Counted from the stretch's first letter, positions 52,774 through 62,177 are shown. The stretch is DNA of 64,000 nt from Roseobacter weihaiensis (GCF_020622345.1 NZ_JACNMO010000014.1:62001-126000), one strand, 5' to 3'. Notes: a model not told the origin generated them from the letters alone. Program-made: numbers and translations.

Positions 52774-53688
52774 ATGCAAGATCTCAAGCCAATCCGCGTT
52801 TTTCTGGAAGTTGCGTCACAGCAAAGCTTCGTGAGGGCGGCCAAAGCCCTGCACATGACCCCTGCAACGGTGACGCGCATCATCGCCCGTCTCGAAGCCG
52901 ACCTCGGTCGGCAACTCTTGTTGCGCACCACACGTCAGGTCTCGCTAACCTCGGCGGGGGCGCTCATCGCTGCGCGGTACCGGCCCCTGATTGCAGAATT
53001 CGACCGTGTGCTTGACGAGTTGAGCACTGACGCAAAGCCGCACCAAGGACGCTTGTCCGTCAATGCACCAATGTCCTTTGGTCAAAGGCTGATGCCAAAA
53101 CTGGTGGAAAGCTTTCGGCTGGCCTATCCAAACATCGAACTGGTGATCCGGCTGACAGACCAGTTGGTGGATATCATCCAGGAGGATTGCGACCTTGCGA
53201 TCCGCATCTCCGGGCCGCCACGGGACAAGTCCACAATCTGGCGGAAGGTCTGTAAAATCCCGCGCTACATGGTTGCCTCAAAAGGGTTTTTTAATCTTCA
53301 CCCGCGCCCTGATACGCCGGACCAGCTCAACAGGAAAACCTGTCTCTCCTATGCGCAGAGCAAGGAGCCCGAGATATGGAGCCTGAAGCGCGGGTCCATC
53401 AAGCGTTCGGTGACATCTGGCAGCCATCTTGTCGGCAACAATGGCGATTTTCTCCATGCTATGGTGCGGGCTGACGCGGGCATCGCTGTCTTGCCTGAGT
53501 TTATTGTGGCAAATGGCTTGCAGGATGGCTCTTTGGAACATGTTCTGCCAGAATGGCGCGTTCTCCCGCTCTGGCTGTCGCTTTATTATCCGCCCTACGA
53601 GGCTTTGCCGCCCCTTGTCGCTACATTCACGGATTTCTTTGAAGCGTTTCTCGCCGATATCGACGGGTTCCATTTTGATACCAATTGA
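52774..53688 (+). CDS. LysR family transcriptional regulator
   Basis: 304 residues. The helix-turn-helix reads IRVFLEVASQQSFVRAAKAL and MTPATVTRIIARLEADLGRQ, followed by the effector domain (RLSVNAPMSFGQRLMPKLVE, DCDLAIRISGPP). It resembles the CrgA/AaeR branch that often responds to aromatic compounds and quinones. Divergent placement makes the VOC/hydrolase/amidohydrolase/MFS operon its likely target. Confidence 0.88.
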   Translation: MQDLKPIRVFLEVASQQSFVRAAKALHMTPATVTRIIARLEADLGRQLLLRTTRQVSLTSAGALIAARYRPLIAEFDRVLDELSTDAKPHQGRLSVNAPMSFGQRLMPKLVESFRLAYPNIELVIRLTDQLVDIIQEDCDLAIRISGPPRDKSTIWRKVCKIPRYMVASKGFFNLHPRPDTPDQLNRKTCLSYAQSKEPEIWSLKRGSIKRSVTSGSHLVGNNGDFLHAMVRADAGIAVLPEFIVANGLQDGSLEHVLPEWRVLPLWLSLYYPPYEALPPLVATFTDFFEAFLADIDGFHFDTN

Positions 53689-54503
53689 CGAGGCATCCCG
53701 GAAAAGCGCGATAGGTTTCAAGGCACAGCAGCATGCGCAGTTCTATTCCGCGTCGAGGACACGCCAGACACACTTGCCGGGCCCGAGGGGAACTTGGGGC
53801 GTCGGTTCAACGGTTTTTTAAGCCGGCATTGCAGTTGATGCAGCAATGGATGCCTGATCCCGCAGTGCTGAAATTGTGTCAATGCGCTACCGGCGTCTGG
53901 CATGGCTCTCTTCAGGCGGAGGCGACGCCGTGGCGTGTGGCAGATTTGGAAGAGGCGCTTTTTAAGGCTGTGACGGATCCTATTGACCCTCAACCCGCGT
54001 CTTTGCAGGTTTCAGCAGTTTTCAACCGACCTGTCGTTGAGGCCGAAAGCAGATATACTGGCGGTGCCCAGAGGTATACTCACGCCGGACATCGACCCTC
54101 GACGAACTCCATCCTCTTGGTAATCCGCAACGTACAAGCCTGCCGCGCCGCGTCGGTATGGACTACATTGCGCAACTGTTCTCTCATCTTCGCTTTCGCC
54201 GTGTCACCGTCAGCTGTCTTGGCTTTTATGAAATTGTCAGCCTGTCATCATGCTTGGCGCGCCGGGGTCGTAATTTGACTTCGGTCAGGTGCGGGCCGTG
54301 CCTGGACTTACAGAAGTCTGATTTGTCGCGGATCATTTCAGCACGACAGCCCGAGGGAAAGACCCCCACCATTCATCTCTTTTTCATCTTCAGTGTAGAC
54401 CGTTTTCATCACAGTTTTATGACAAGGGCATGCTCCATTCTCTAGTTTTAAGGGAATGGCAGCCGCCCAATGCGGACGCCCCCAAACGAAAAGCATCAAG
54501 ATC
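53689..54503. other. Long intergenic region before the glycosyltransferase cluster
   Basis: About 815 bp with no recognisable complete gene. Two plus-strand frames look partly coding, one near 53700-53830 (FRVEDTPDTLAGPEGN) and another at about 53838-54110 (WRVADLEEALFKAVTDP); they may be pieces of one frameshifted gene, but I recognise no family. The last 100 bp are AT-rich, hold the Pho-box-like element and probably the cluster's promoter. Confidence 0.4.
54408..54425 (-). promoter_or_regulatory. Pho-box-like sequence upstream of the glycosyltransferase cluster
   Basis: Read on the minus strand, TTGTCATAAAACTGTGAT matches 16 of 18 positions of the PhoB consensus (two CTGTCAT-like repeats spaced by AWAW). 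It ends about 78 bp before the start at 54504. The orientation is opposite to the cluster, which weakens the case. Confidence 0.4.
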
Positions 54504-55748
54504 ATGAAACACCACAACTCCTTTAAACATCGGAACCAGCGACCGCAAAACCATGCTCCACGCGTTGTGTTGTATTCACATGATACCTTGGGTTTTGGTC
54601 ATTTGCGCCGAAACCTGTTGCTTGCCCGGGCGTTGAGGTCGTTGCCCTGCGCCCCCGACGTGCTGTTGATCGCTGGCATGCACGAGGCGGGTGCATTTGA
54701 CATCCCGGAAGGTGTCGACCTGATCACTCTGCCAGCTTACGCCAAGCAATGCGATGGCAGCTACCAGTCACGTCGGCTGTCAATTGGTTTGCGGCAACTG
54801 ACCGACATGCGCGCGCGAATGGTGCTTGCGGCGGTCAAGGGTTTCCGCCCCGATCTCATGATTGTTGATAATGTCCCGCGCGGCGCTCAGGAAGAACTTG
54901 ATCGGACCTTGTCGTGGCTTGCCCGCAAGACGAATGCGCGCGTTGTGCTTGGGTTGCGTGACGTTATAGACACCTGCGACAAAGTCCGCCGCCAATGGCT
55001 AAAGAAACGCAATTTCGAAGCGATTTCGTCCTTCTTCTCGGACATCTGGATTTACGGCGACCCGCGATTTTACAATCTGGTCGATGAGTACCAGCTCGGC
55101 GATGTGGTCGGGGCCAAGGCGCGCTTTACCGGGTATCTCAAGCGCGATGTTGCAGCAGTTGCCGAGCAGGCGGCCAAATCGCAACAACACGTCATTGGCG
55201 ATGATGCGCGCCCCTATGTGCTGTGCATGGTCGGCGGCGGACGAGATGGCCTGCCTGTCTGCCGTGCCTTCGCGACAGCGAAATTGCCCGCGGGCCATCG
55301 CGGTATTCTGATCACCGGAACACAGTTGGACGCGGAAGGGCGCGCCGAGATCGAGCAATTGGCCCGGATGAATCCGGACCTGACCGTTGTTGATTTCTTA
55401 CCGGAACCGGTTGGCCTGATGCAAAATGCGGCGCGGATTGTCGCGATGGGGGGCTACAACTCCATCTGCGAAGTGCTGTCGCTGGGCCGTCCCGCCTTGA
55501 TTGTGCCGCGTGTCGCCCCCCGGCGGGAACAGATCCTGAGAGCCGAGCGGCTGGCTGCCGGTGGCCTGATCGACATGATCGCGCCTGATGCGCTAACCCC
55601 AGCGGCCCTATCTGATTGGATGGCCCAGGGCACCCTCTCCGAGATTGCAGGTTGCGCTCTCGATCTGGGTGGCCTCGACCGATTCAAGGACTTGGCCGCG
55701 GAGATTCTCGATCCCGTCTATTCAGCAAGTAATTCCCTCGCAGCATAA
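54504..55748 (+). CDS. Predicted glycosyltransferase (MurG/UGT-like, COG4671 type)
   Basis: 414 residues from the ATG at 54504; an ATG at 54456 is possible. The N-terminal donor/acceptor fold begins VVLYSHDTLGFGHLRRNLLL, diagnostic of this GT-B group. The C-terminal nucleotide-sugar site includes VLCMVGGGRDG, NAARIVAMGGYNSICEVLSL and GRPALIVPRVAPRREQILRA. It is a cytoplasmic GT-B enzyme; donor and acceptor are unknown. I prefer the later start because the product then begins MKHHNSFK, echoing MKHHHAFK of the next gene. It opens a five-gene same-strand operon. Confidence 0.85.
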   Translation: MKHHNSFKHRNQRPQNHAPRVVLYSHDTLGFGHLRRNLLLARALRSLPCAPDVLLIAGMHEAGAFDIPEGVDLITLPAYAKQCDGSYQSRRLSIGLRQLTDMRARMVLAAVKGFRPDLMIVDNVPRGAQEELDRTLSWLARKTNARVVLGLRDVIDTCDKVRRQWLKKRNFEAISSFFSDIWIYGDPRFYNLVDEYQLGDVVGAKARFTGYLKRDVAAVAEQAAKSQQHVIGDDARPYVLCMVGGGRDGLPVCRAFATAKLPAGHRGILITGTQLDAEGRAEIEQLARMNPDLTVVDFLPEPVGLMQNAARIVAMGGYNSICEVLSLGRPALIVPRVAPRREQILRAERLAAGGLIDMIAPDALTPAALSDWMAQGTLSEIAGCALDLGGLDRFKDLAAEILDPVYSASNSLAA

Positions 55749-55764
55749 AAAAAGAAGAAAGCAC

Positions 55765-57000
55765 ATGAAACATCACCACGCATTTAAAGGAAAAGTCGCC
55801 TATGTCTGTAAGAGATATCCGCGATTTTCTGAAACCTTCGTCGTTAACGAAATTCTGGCGCATGAGGCCGCAGGTCTCGAACTAGAGGTATTTGCGCTGC
55901 GCACGGTAGAGGAAACGCACTTTCAGGACCAGATTTCAAAAGTCCGCGCACCTGTTACTCATATTCCAACCAAGCTCAAGCAGCCTCAGGATTTCTGGAA
56001 ACTGATCCGACAGGCCGAGGCTAATTTCCCCCAAAGTGCCCGGGCTCTCATTGCGATGGAGCATGCAGATGCGAATGATGTCGCACAAGGGATCATTCTG
56101 GCGCTTGCCTGCAAGGAGCGGGGGATCATACATCTGCATGCCCACTTTGGCACCGCAGCAGCCACGGTTGCGCGGATCGCAGGTGCAGTCGCCGGGATAG
56201 CCTACAGCTTTACCGCGCATGCAAAAGACATCTATCACGACTATGCGTCTCCCATCCGGATGGACCTGAAGCTCCGGGATGCCTCTACCGTTGTGACCGT
56301 CTCCGATTACAACCTCGATCACCTGTGTGCGACTTATGGGGCCGCGAATGTTCGACGCGTCTATAACGGTATTGATCTGAGACGCTTTGCCTACGCTCCG
56401 CCAAAACAGCACGCGACGGGGATACTGGCCGTCGGACGTTTGGTGGAAAAGAAGGGGTTCCACATTCTGCTCGAGGCAATCTCCCTGATGCGCCAGCAGG
56501 GTGAGGCGCCGCATTGCACGATCATTGGCGCAGGCGACGAAGAGGCAAACCTGCGCGCTCAGATCGAGGCCAGCAATCTGGGTGACGCTGTCACGCTGAC
56601 CGGCCCAATGCCTCAGCCGGAGGTGATTACCGCGATGCAGAATGCCGCAGTGATTGCCTGCCCCTGCATCGTGGGTCGCGACGGGAATCGTGACGGGTTG
56701 CCCACTGTTCTGCTCGAAGCGATGGCGCTTGGCACCCCTTGTGTCGCAACTACGGTAACCGGCATTCCGGAACTTGTGCAGCATGAGGAAACGGGCCTTT
56801 GCGTGGGCGAAGGAGACCCGGTCGCTTTGGCCGCGGCGCTTTCGCGCTTGATCAATGATCAGACACTCAGAGCAAAAGTTTCAAAAAAGGCCCGCGCATT
56901 GATCGAGATGGAATTTGACGTTGTACGAAGTGCGGCGGCGCTGCGGAACATCTTTGACAAGGCGGCTTCCAAGCAGGCTCAGATCAAGGGGGTGGCATGA
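55765..57000 (+). CDS. Glycosyltransferase family 4 (WcaL/colanic-acid type)
   Basis: 411 residues from the ATG at 55765. The N-terminal half has VAYVCKRYPRFSETFVVNEI, typical of WcaL-like proteins; the GT4 donor domain has ILAVGRLVEKKGFHILLEA and the E-x7-E region NRDGLPTVLLEAMALGTPC. It transfers a sugar from a nucleotide donor in the cytoplasm. The first 8 residues (MKHHHAFK) resemble those of the preceding protein. It overlaps the next glycosyltransferase gene by 4 bases. Confidence 0.88.
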   Translation: MKHHHAFKGKVAYVCKRYPRFSETFVVNEILAHEAAGLELEVFALRTVEETHFQDQISKVRAPVTHIPTKLKQPQDFWKLIRQAEANFPQSARALIAMEHADANDVAQGIILALACKERGIIHLHAHFGTAAATVARIAGAVAGIAYSFTAHAKDIYHDYASPIRMDLKLRDASTVVTVSDYNLDHLCATYGAANVRRVYNGIDLRRFAYAPPKQHATGILAVGRLVEKKGFHILLEAISLMRQQGEAPHCTIIGAGDEEANLRAQIEASNLGDAVTLTGPMPQPEVITAMQNAAVIACPCIVGRDGNRDGLPTVLLEAMALGTPCVATTVTGIPELVQHEETGLCVGEGDPVALAAALSRLINDQTLRAKVSKKARALIEMEFDVVRSAAALRNIFDKAASKQAQIKGVA

Positions 57001-58160
57001 TGCGGATTGCCTATGTTTCAACCGACCCAGGCATTCCGGTCTTCGGGTGCAAAGGAGCATCAATCCATGTGCAGGAAATGGTGCGCGCGTTTCTGGCCAA
57101 GGGAGCCGATGTCACCCTGATCTCGCCTCGTATGGGCGACGTACCACCAGCTGATCTGAGGCAGGTTGTAAGGTGCCCCCTGCAGACCCCCGGCGGGGAC
57201 CCGGACGAACGTGCCGCACAACAAATCGCGCTGAACAGCCACGTGTCACAGGTTCTGGACGATCTGGGGCCATTCGATCTGATCTACGAACGTCATGCTT
57301 TGTTCGCAAACGCGGCAATGGAGTACGCCCGCAGGCAGCGCATTCCCTCTGTTCTCGAAGTGAACGCCCCCTTGATCGATGAACAAACACGGCATCGGTC
57401 TCTTGGGCGCATCGATGATGCGATCCTTCTTGCCTGTCGCGCTTTCGTCTGCGCAGAAAACATCCTCGCGGTGAGCCCAGAGGTCGCCGCATATGCGGAA
57501 GATCTCGGGGCCCAGGCCGAGCGCATTCAGGTTGAGCCGAATGCGGTAAACCCGTCACGTTTCCCCAATGCGGCCAGGTTTGACGGTCCATTCCGCGCAG
57601 GTTTTCTTGGTACGCTCAAGCCTTGGCATGATGTTGCCTTGATCCTTGAGGCGTTCGCTCTCCTCCGGCAAACTGTGCCAGACGCAGAACTTCTGATCGT
57701 TGGCGATGGTCCTGAACGGCCCAAACTGACGCAGCAGGTAGAGGCTGCCGGTTTAACCGATGCGGTGCATTTCACAGGTGCCGTTCCGGCGGCCGAAGTC
57801 CCCGACTGGCTGGCCCGGATGCATGTCGGGCTTGCTGCCTACCGGGGCGACGATCCCTTTTATTTCTCACCCCTGAAGCTCTATGAATACATGGCGGCGG
57901 GGCTCCCTTCTGTGGTAAGCCGGGTCGGCAACCTGGCCGACATGATTGATGAGGGGCAAACGGGTGTCAGCGTGCCGCCGGATTGCCCCAAAGCCCTGTC
58001 CGAGGCATTGGGACAACTCGCCGGCAACCCCGACTTGGCCCAGACGATGGGTCGTCAGGCGCGCAGCCGTGTTTTTGCGACGCAGACCTGGGATCATGTG
58101 GCTGAACGTGTCCTGTTGCGGGCGGGTCTGGTCACGAAGCCAATCAAAGGTGCTGCGTGA
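56997..58160 (+). CDS. Glycosyltransferase family 4
   Basis: 387 residues. Acceptor domain MRIAYVSTDPGIPVFGCKGA with a glycine-rich loop, then IHVQEMVRAFLAKGADVTLI. Donor domain FLGTLKPWHDVALILEAFAL, LIVGDGPERPKLTQQVEAAG, and YFSPLKLYEYMAAGLPSVVS. It is the third glycosyltransferase of the cluster, giving at least a three-sugar product if each acts once. Its stop and the ABC exporter start overlap as TGATG. Confidence 0.88.
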   Translation: MMRIAYVSTDPGIPVFGCKGASIHVQEMVRAFLAKGADVTLISPRMGDVPPADLRQVVRCPLQTPGGDPDERAAQQIALNSHVSQVLDDLGPFDLIYERHALFANAAMEYARRQRIPSVLEVNAPLIDEQTRHRSLGRIDDAILLACRAFVCAENILAVSPEVAAYAEDLGAQAERIQVEPNAVNPSRFPNAARFDGPFRAGFLGTLKPWHDVALILEAFALLRQTVPDAELLIVGDGPERPKLTQQVEAAGLTDAVHFTGAVPAAEVPDWLARMHVGLAAYRGDDPFYFSPLKLYEYMAAGLPSVVSRVGNLADMIDEGQTGVSVPPDCPKALSEALGQLAGNPDLAQTMGRQARSRVFATQTWDHVAERVLLRAGLVTKPIKGAA

Positions 58161-60007
58161 TGGCAAAACGAGGCCATCGCCAAACGTCGCTGCGCGATAC
58201 CTTGCCGGGTTTGCGTCGGGTACTGATGCGCATGCTACCATATCTGCGGCAGCATCGGATGCTTGTGGCAGGCGGCAGCACCGCATTGGTGGCGTCGGTG
58301 TTGGCGAAACTGCTGGAGCCATGGCCCCTTAAATTCGTCATCGACCATGTGGTGCAGGTGGGGGATGGGGTGGCAGGCTCCGGCAGCCCGGTTTTGGGCG
58401 GTCTGCCCCTGCAAACGCTGCTCATGGTCTGCGCGGTCGCTCTTGTGGGGATCATAGCAATCCGGGCGGTGTGCGAATATGCTGCTGCGATTGCTTTTGC
58501 CTTGGCTGGCAACCGGGTCCTGACCCAGGTGCGTGCAGATCTGTTCCGCCATCTGCTTTCCCTGCCGATGTCGTTTCATTCCAAAAGCACAATCGGCGAT
58601 TTGACCATGCGCCTGACAAGTGATGTCACCATCCTGAAAGAGACAGCTGTAACCGCCGCCTTGCCGCTGGCGATCAATACCTTGATCCTTTTCGGCATGG
58701 TGGCGGTCATGTTGGTGATCAATTGGGAACTGACCTTGATCGCGTTGCTGCCATTACCTCTGCTTTGGTTCAGTTCACAGCGCACCAGCAAGAAAATTCA
58801 GGCCGTCAGCCGCAATCAGCGCCGCAACGAAGGCGAGATGGCCGCGACCGCAGCGGAAATGATGGCAGCGATGCGCACGGTGCAGGCGCTTGGCATCGAA
58901 GATGAGGTCGCAGGAAGCTTTGAAGGCGACAACAAGAAAAGCATGAAGGAAGGTGTTAAGGCCAAGCGCCTGTCAGCAGGGTTGGAGCGTTTTGTTGATT
59001 TCTTGACCGCCCTTTCCATCGCGCTGATCCTGTATTTCGGCACGCTTTTCGTCCTCGACGGCAGAATGACGCCCGGCGATCTGCTGGTTTTCATAACCTA
59101 CCTCAAGAACATGTTCCGCCCTGTTCGAAACTACGCAAAATACGTGGCGCGTCTGTCCAAGGCGACTGCGGGTGGCGAGCGGGTGATCGAGTTGCTCGAC
59201 ACCTCAGTGACAATTGCCAGCAATCCAGACGCCACACCATCCGAGATCACAGAAGGGCGGATTGCGCTAAAGGATCTGTCATTCGGGTATGGTCCGGAGG
59301 CTGCTCCAATCCTTGATCACGTCTCGGCAATGATCGAACCGGGACAAAGCGTCGTGCTCACAGGGTCATCGGGGACAGGAAAGTCCACATTCGTCAGCCT
59401 GCTGATGCGCCTTTACGATCCTACCGGCGGGTGCATCGAGATTGATGGAAAGGACCTTCGGGATGTCGATCTTGCCAGCCTGCGCCGCCAGATCAGCTTC
59501 GTGCCACAGGAAACACTGCTGTTTCGCGCCAGCGTGCGGGAGAACCTCGCGCTTGGGGCCGGGGAACCGTTGGACGATGCCACCATCGAAGCAGCCGCCA
59601 AGCTGGCCAACGCGCATGACTTCATTATGGCGCTGCCCCAAGGCTACGATACCGAGTTGACAGAACGGGGCGGCACACTTTCCGCCGGCCAGCGGCAACG
59701 CATTGCGCTGGTGCGTGCCTGTCTGCGGCCAAGCCCGATCCTGATCCTTGATGAGCCGACAGTGGGGCTGGACAACACCAACGAGGCGGCGGTGTCGGAG
59801 GCAATCTGGCGGCTGGCCAGGGATCGCACAACCCTGTTGATAACCCACGACCTGCGGCTCGCGACCAAAGCGGATCGCGTGCTGTGTCTGCAGGACGGCA
59901 GGATTGCGGATGATGGCAAACACAGTGATCTTGTAAAGCGGGGTGGCCCATATGCGCGCCTTTGGGAACAGCAACGCGGATCCGACCATGTTCTTGCAGC
60001 CGAGTAG
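58160..60007 (+). CDS. ABC exporter half-transporter (permease-ATPase fusion)
   Basis: 615 residues from the ATG at 58160 (a GTG one codon earlier is possible). Six helices span ~30-330 (type IV exporter fold). The ATPase domain (~360-610) has Walker A LTGSSGTGKSTFVSLLMRLY, Q-loop FVPQETLLF, signature LSAGQRQRIALVRACL, Walker B ILILDEPTVGLD and H-loop ITHDLRLAT. It should act as a homodimer and export or flip a glycolipid or glycoside made by the three neighbouring glycosyltransferases. The 3' end overlaps the kinase-like gene by 20 bp. Confidence 0.9.
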   Translation: MAKRGHRQTSLRDTLPGLRRVLMRMLPYLRQHRMLVAGGSTALVASVLAKLLEPWPLKFVIDHVVQVGDGVAGSGSPVLGGLPLQTLLMVCAVALVGIIAIRAVCEYAAAIAFALAGNRVLTQVRADLFRHLLSLPMSFHSKSTIGDLTMRLTSDVTILKETAVTAALPLAINTLILFGMVAVMLVINWELTLIALLPLPLLWFSSQRTSKKIQAVSRNQRRNEGEMAATAAEMMAAMRTVQALGIEDEVAGSFEGDNKKSMKEGVKAKRLSAGLERFVDFLTALSIALILYFGTLFVLDGRMTPGDLLVFITYLKNMFRPVRNYAKYVARLSKATAGGERVIELLDTSVTIASNPDATPSEITEGRIALKDLSFGYGPEAAPILDHVSAMIEPGQSVVLTGSSGTGKSTFVSLLMRLYDPTGGCIEIDGKDLRDVDLASLRRQISFVPQETLLFRASVRENLALGAGEPLDDATIEAAAKLANAHDFIMALPQGYDTELTERGGTLSAGQRQRIALVRACLRPSPILILDEPTVGLDNTNEAAVSEAIWRLARDRTTLLITHDLRLATKADRVLCLQDGRIADDGKHSDLVKRGGPYARLWEQQRGSDHVLAAE

Positions 60008-62177
60008 CCTGGCATTTGCAAAGCGCGACCCGTGCCTGCCCGGCCTGCGGTTCTTGTTGGACGAGGCAGCCCTTGCGCGGCACCTGCTCGCCACGAAGGT
60101 CACGCGTATTGATCTGCGCTATAAACCCGGGGTCAGCTGTGCTGCGGGGCTGCGCGTGGTCGGGGGAGCGGGTGATGTCGAATGGCTTTGCGCAAAGGCC
60201 TTCACGGCAAAGCGTTTTGAACAGATAAAGCAACGGACCCATTGGCACACGGGCCGCTGGCGCGTGAAATTGAGTGAAAACCATCTCGTCGCGTTCATTC
60301 CGCCGCAGCTCGACCGGAAACTGAAGGTGCTTTCAAAGCTGCTTGATCCTGAGACCGGTGAGGAAAAGCTTGTAAAAATCACGGGAAGATCCTTTGCGGC
60401 CCCGGACCTGCGCATCATGCGGTACAAGCCAAACCGTCGCCTTGTGGCTCAGGTGACAGACCATGCCAGCGGGCGCAAAGCGCTTTTGAAAGTACAGCAG
60501 CCCGCGGTATTTGAAGCGGTGGAACAAGGTGCCCGGGTTGCCATGAGGCTCAACGGGCCGAAGGTGCTGGCGGCGGACGGGAAGCTTGGCACGATCGCCA
60601 GTGAATGGCTTCCGGGTGTCTCGCTCTGCCCGATCGAGGGAGATGCGGACCCCTCGCTTTTCCGGTTGGCTGGCGGATGTATCGCACAGCATCATCAATC
60701 GTCGTTCGACCTGCGGGATTTACCACGCGCCGCCGAAATCCAATCGCTGCATAAGGTGGCCTCGGACCTTTCCAAAATCCTACCCGATCAATCCGAACGG
60801 CTGGCGCAGATAGAAATGCGGGCAAAAGCCGCGCTTTTGATGCAAGCGCCCCAGCACGGGCTGACGCATGGCGATCTCAGCGCGGATCAGATCATCGCCA
60901 ATCAAGGTCAGGTTTCTGTTATTGATTGGGACAGGGCTGCAACGGGCGACCAAGGAAGTGACATCGGCAGCTTTCTGGCACGACTGGATATGCAGTTACT
61001 GGTCGGTCTGGTCCCCGCTCGGGCTGCTGCGGACCTCAAGGCCGCCTTTCTGGAAGGATATCGGGATCATCATGCGTTGCCGGTCAGTTATCAAGCGCAG
61101 CACATCTGTCATCTTGTACTTTTGCTGACCGAACCATTCCGGAGACAAACCGCGGAGTGGCGCGGGTTAACCCTCACCTTGATGGGCCATATCGAAGAGC
61201 TGCTGGAGTTGGTTCCCGCCCTGCCCGCGGATCCCGCGCTGCCGCATCTGGCCGAGGCACTTTCCGTTGACGTCATGGGACCTTTGGTCAAGGACCAAAT
61301 CCGACTGAGCCTGACGTCCCCACCAAAGCTCTACCGTCACAAACCGGGAAAAAGAGCCATGATCCGATATGATTGCCAGGCCGTTGATGGTGAACACCAC
61401 GTGCTTTTGAGCAAGATGCACAGCAAAGGTCGCGATATCCGCACGCCCACCTTGCAGACCGCGCTGCGCGCTGCAGGACTGGACGGAAGAAGCCCGGCCA
61501 AGACTGGCGTACCTCGAGTTGTCGATGTGAGAAACACTGCCGACATGTGGTTCATGGAACATGTCCCCGGCACATGTCTGAGGGATTTGCAGGACGAGGG
61601 TCAGCCAGAGCCCTTTTTTCGGGCTGGCGCCGCCCTGGGCCATTTTCACAAGAACGGCGTTGTGCCTGACAGGGTATGGTCACGTGATCAGGAACTGGAG
61701 GTGCTCGCAGGCGCGCTCGCCAAAGCGGCAAAGGTGCACCCTGCACATCAGCCAAGGCTGAAAGAGATGTTGCGACAGGCAGAGGATGCGATGGGTGCGC
61801 TGCCAAGCCAACAGCCAACCTGCATTCACCGGGATTTTTATCCCGACCAAGTGATTATCGACGATGACCAGATCTGGTTGATTGATCTGGACCTGGCTGC
61901 GCTGGGCGATCCCGCGATTGATGTGGGAAACTTTTTGGCGCACCTGGCCGAATATGCGATACGCAGAACGGGTAGGTCGGATGCTGCCCGACCGCTGGAG
62001 ACGGCATTTCTAAACGGCTACCAAAGCGCCGGGTTCGACCTGCCGCGCCGCAGCGTTCAAACGCTGAAATCCATATCGCTGATGCGTCATATCTATATCT
62101 CCCAGCTTTTCGAAGACCGTCAACGCACCACCGAGGTACTGCTCAAAGAACCGTGGCTCGACAGTTGGAAGATTTGA
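59988..62177 (+). CDS. Tandem phosphotransferase (APH/choline kinase-like) protein
   Basis: 729 residues from the ATG at 59988; a GTG at 59943 is also possible. Two kinase-like domains occur in one chain. Domain 1 has the catalytic loop LTHGDLSADQIIANQG and the metal Asp in VSVIDWDRAATGD. Domain 2 has CIHRDFYPDQVIIDDD and LIDLDLAALGDPAIDVGNF. Both keep the Asp and Asn/Gln-type residues of aminoglycoside phosphotransferases, so both could be active. It could phosphorylate a sugar donor precursor, the glycoside product, or protect the cell from it. It ends the cluster. The tandem arrangement is unusual. Confidence 0.82.
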   Translation: MFLQPSSLAFAKRDPCLPGLRFLLDEAALARHLLATKVTRIDLRYKPGVSCAAGLRVVGGAGDVEWLCAKAFTAKRFEQIKQRTHWHTGRWRVKLSENHLVAFIPPQLDRKLKVLSKLLDPETGEEKLVKITGRSFAAPDLRIMRYKPNRRLVAQVTDHASGRKALLKVQQPAVFEAVEQGARVAMRLNGPKVLAADGKLGTIASEWLPGVSLCPIEGDADPSLFRLAGGCIAQHHQSSFDLRDLPRAAEIQSLHKVASDLSKILPDQSERLAQIEMRAKAALLMQAPQHGLTHGDLSADQIIANQGQVSVIDWDRAATGDQGSDIGSFLARLDMQLLVGLVPARAAADLKAAFLEGYRDHHALPVSYQAQHICHLVLLLTEPFRRQTAEWRGLTLTLMGHIEELLELVPALPADPALPHLAEALSVDVMGPLVKDQIRLSLTSPPKLYRHKPGKRAMIRYDCQAVDGEHHVLLSKMHSKGRDIRTPTLQTALRAAGLDGRSPAKTGVPRVVDVRNTADMWFMEHVPGTCLRDLQDEGQPEPFFRAGAALGHFHKNGVVPDRVWSRDQELEVLAGALAKAAKVHPAHQPRLKEMLRQAEDAMGALPSQQPTCIHRDFYPDQVIIDDDQIWLIDLDLAALGDPAIDVGNFLAHLAEYAIRRTGRSDAARPLETAFLNGYQSAGFDLPRRSVQTLKSISLMRHIYISQLFEDRQRTTEVLLKEPWLDSWKI

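Noticed and set aside
53733-54278. 181-codon plus-strand frame as an intact gene
   Set aside because: No usable ribosome site or recognised domain, and only the middle part looks coding; described instead as a possible remnant.
58157-58159. GTG start for the ABC exporter
   Set aside because: The next codon is ATG, forming a TGATG overlap with the upstream stop, which is the more usual coupling signal.
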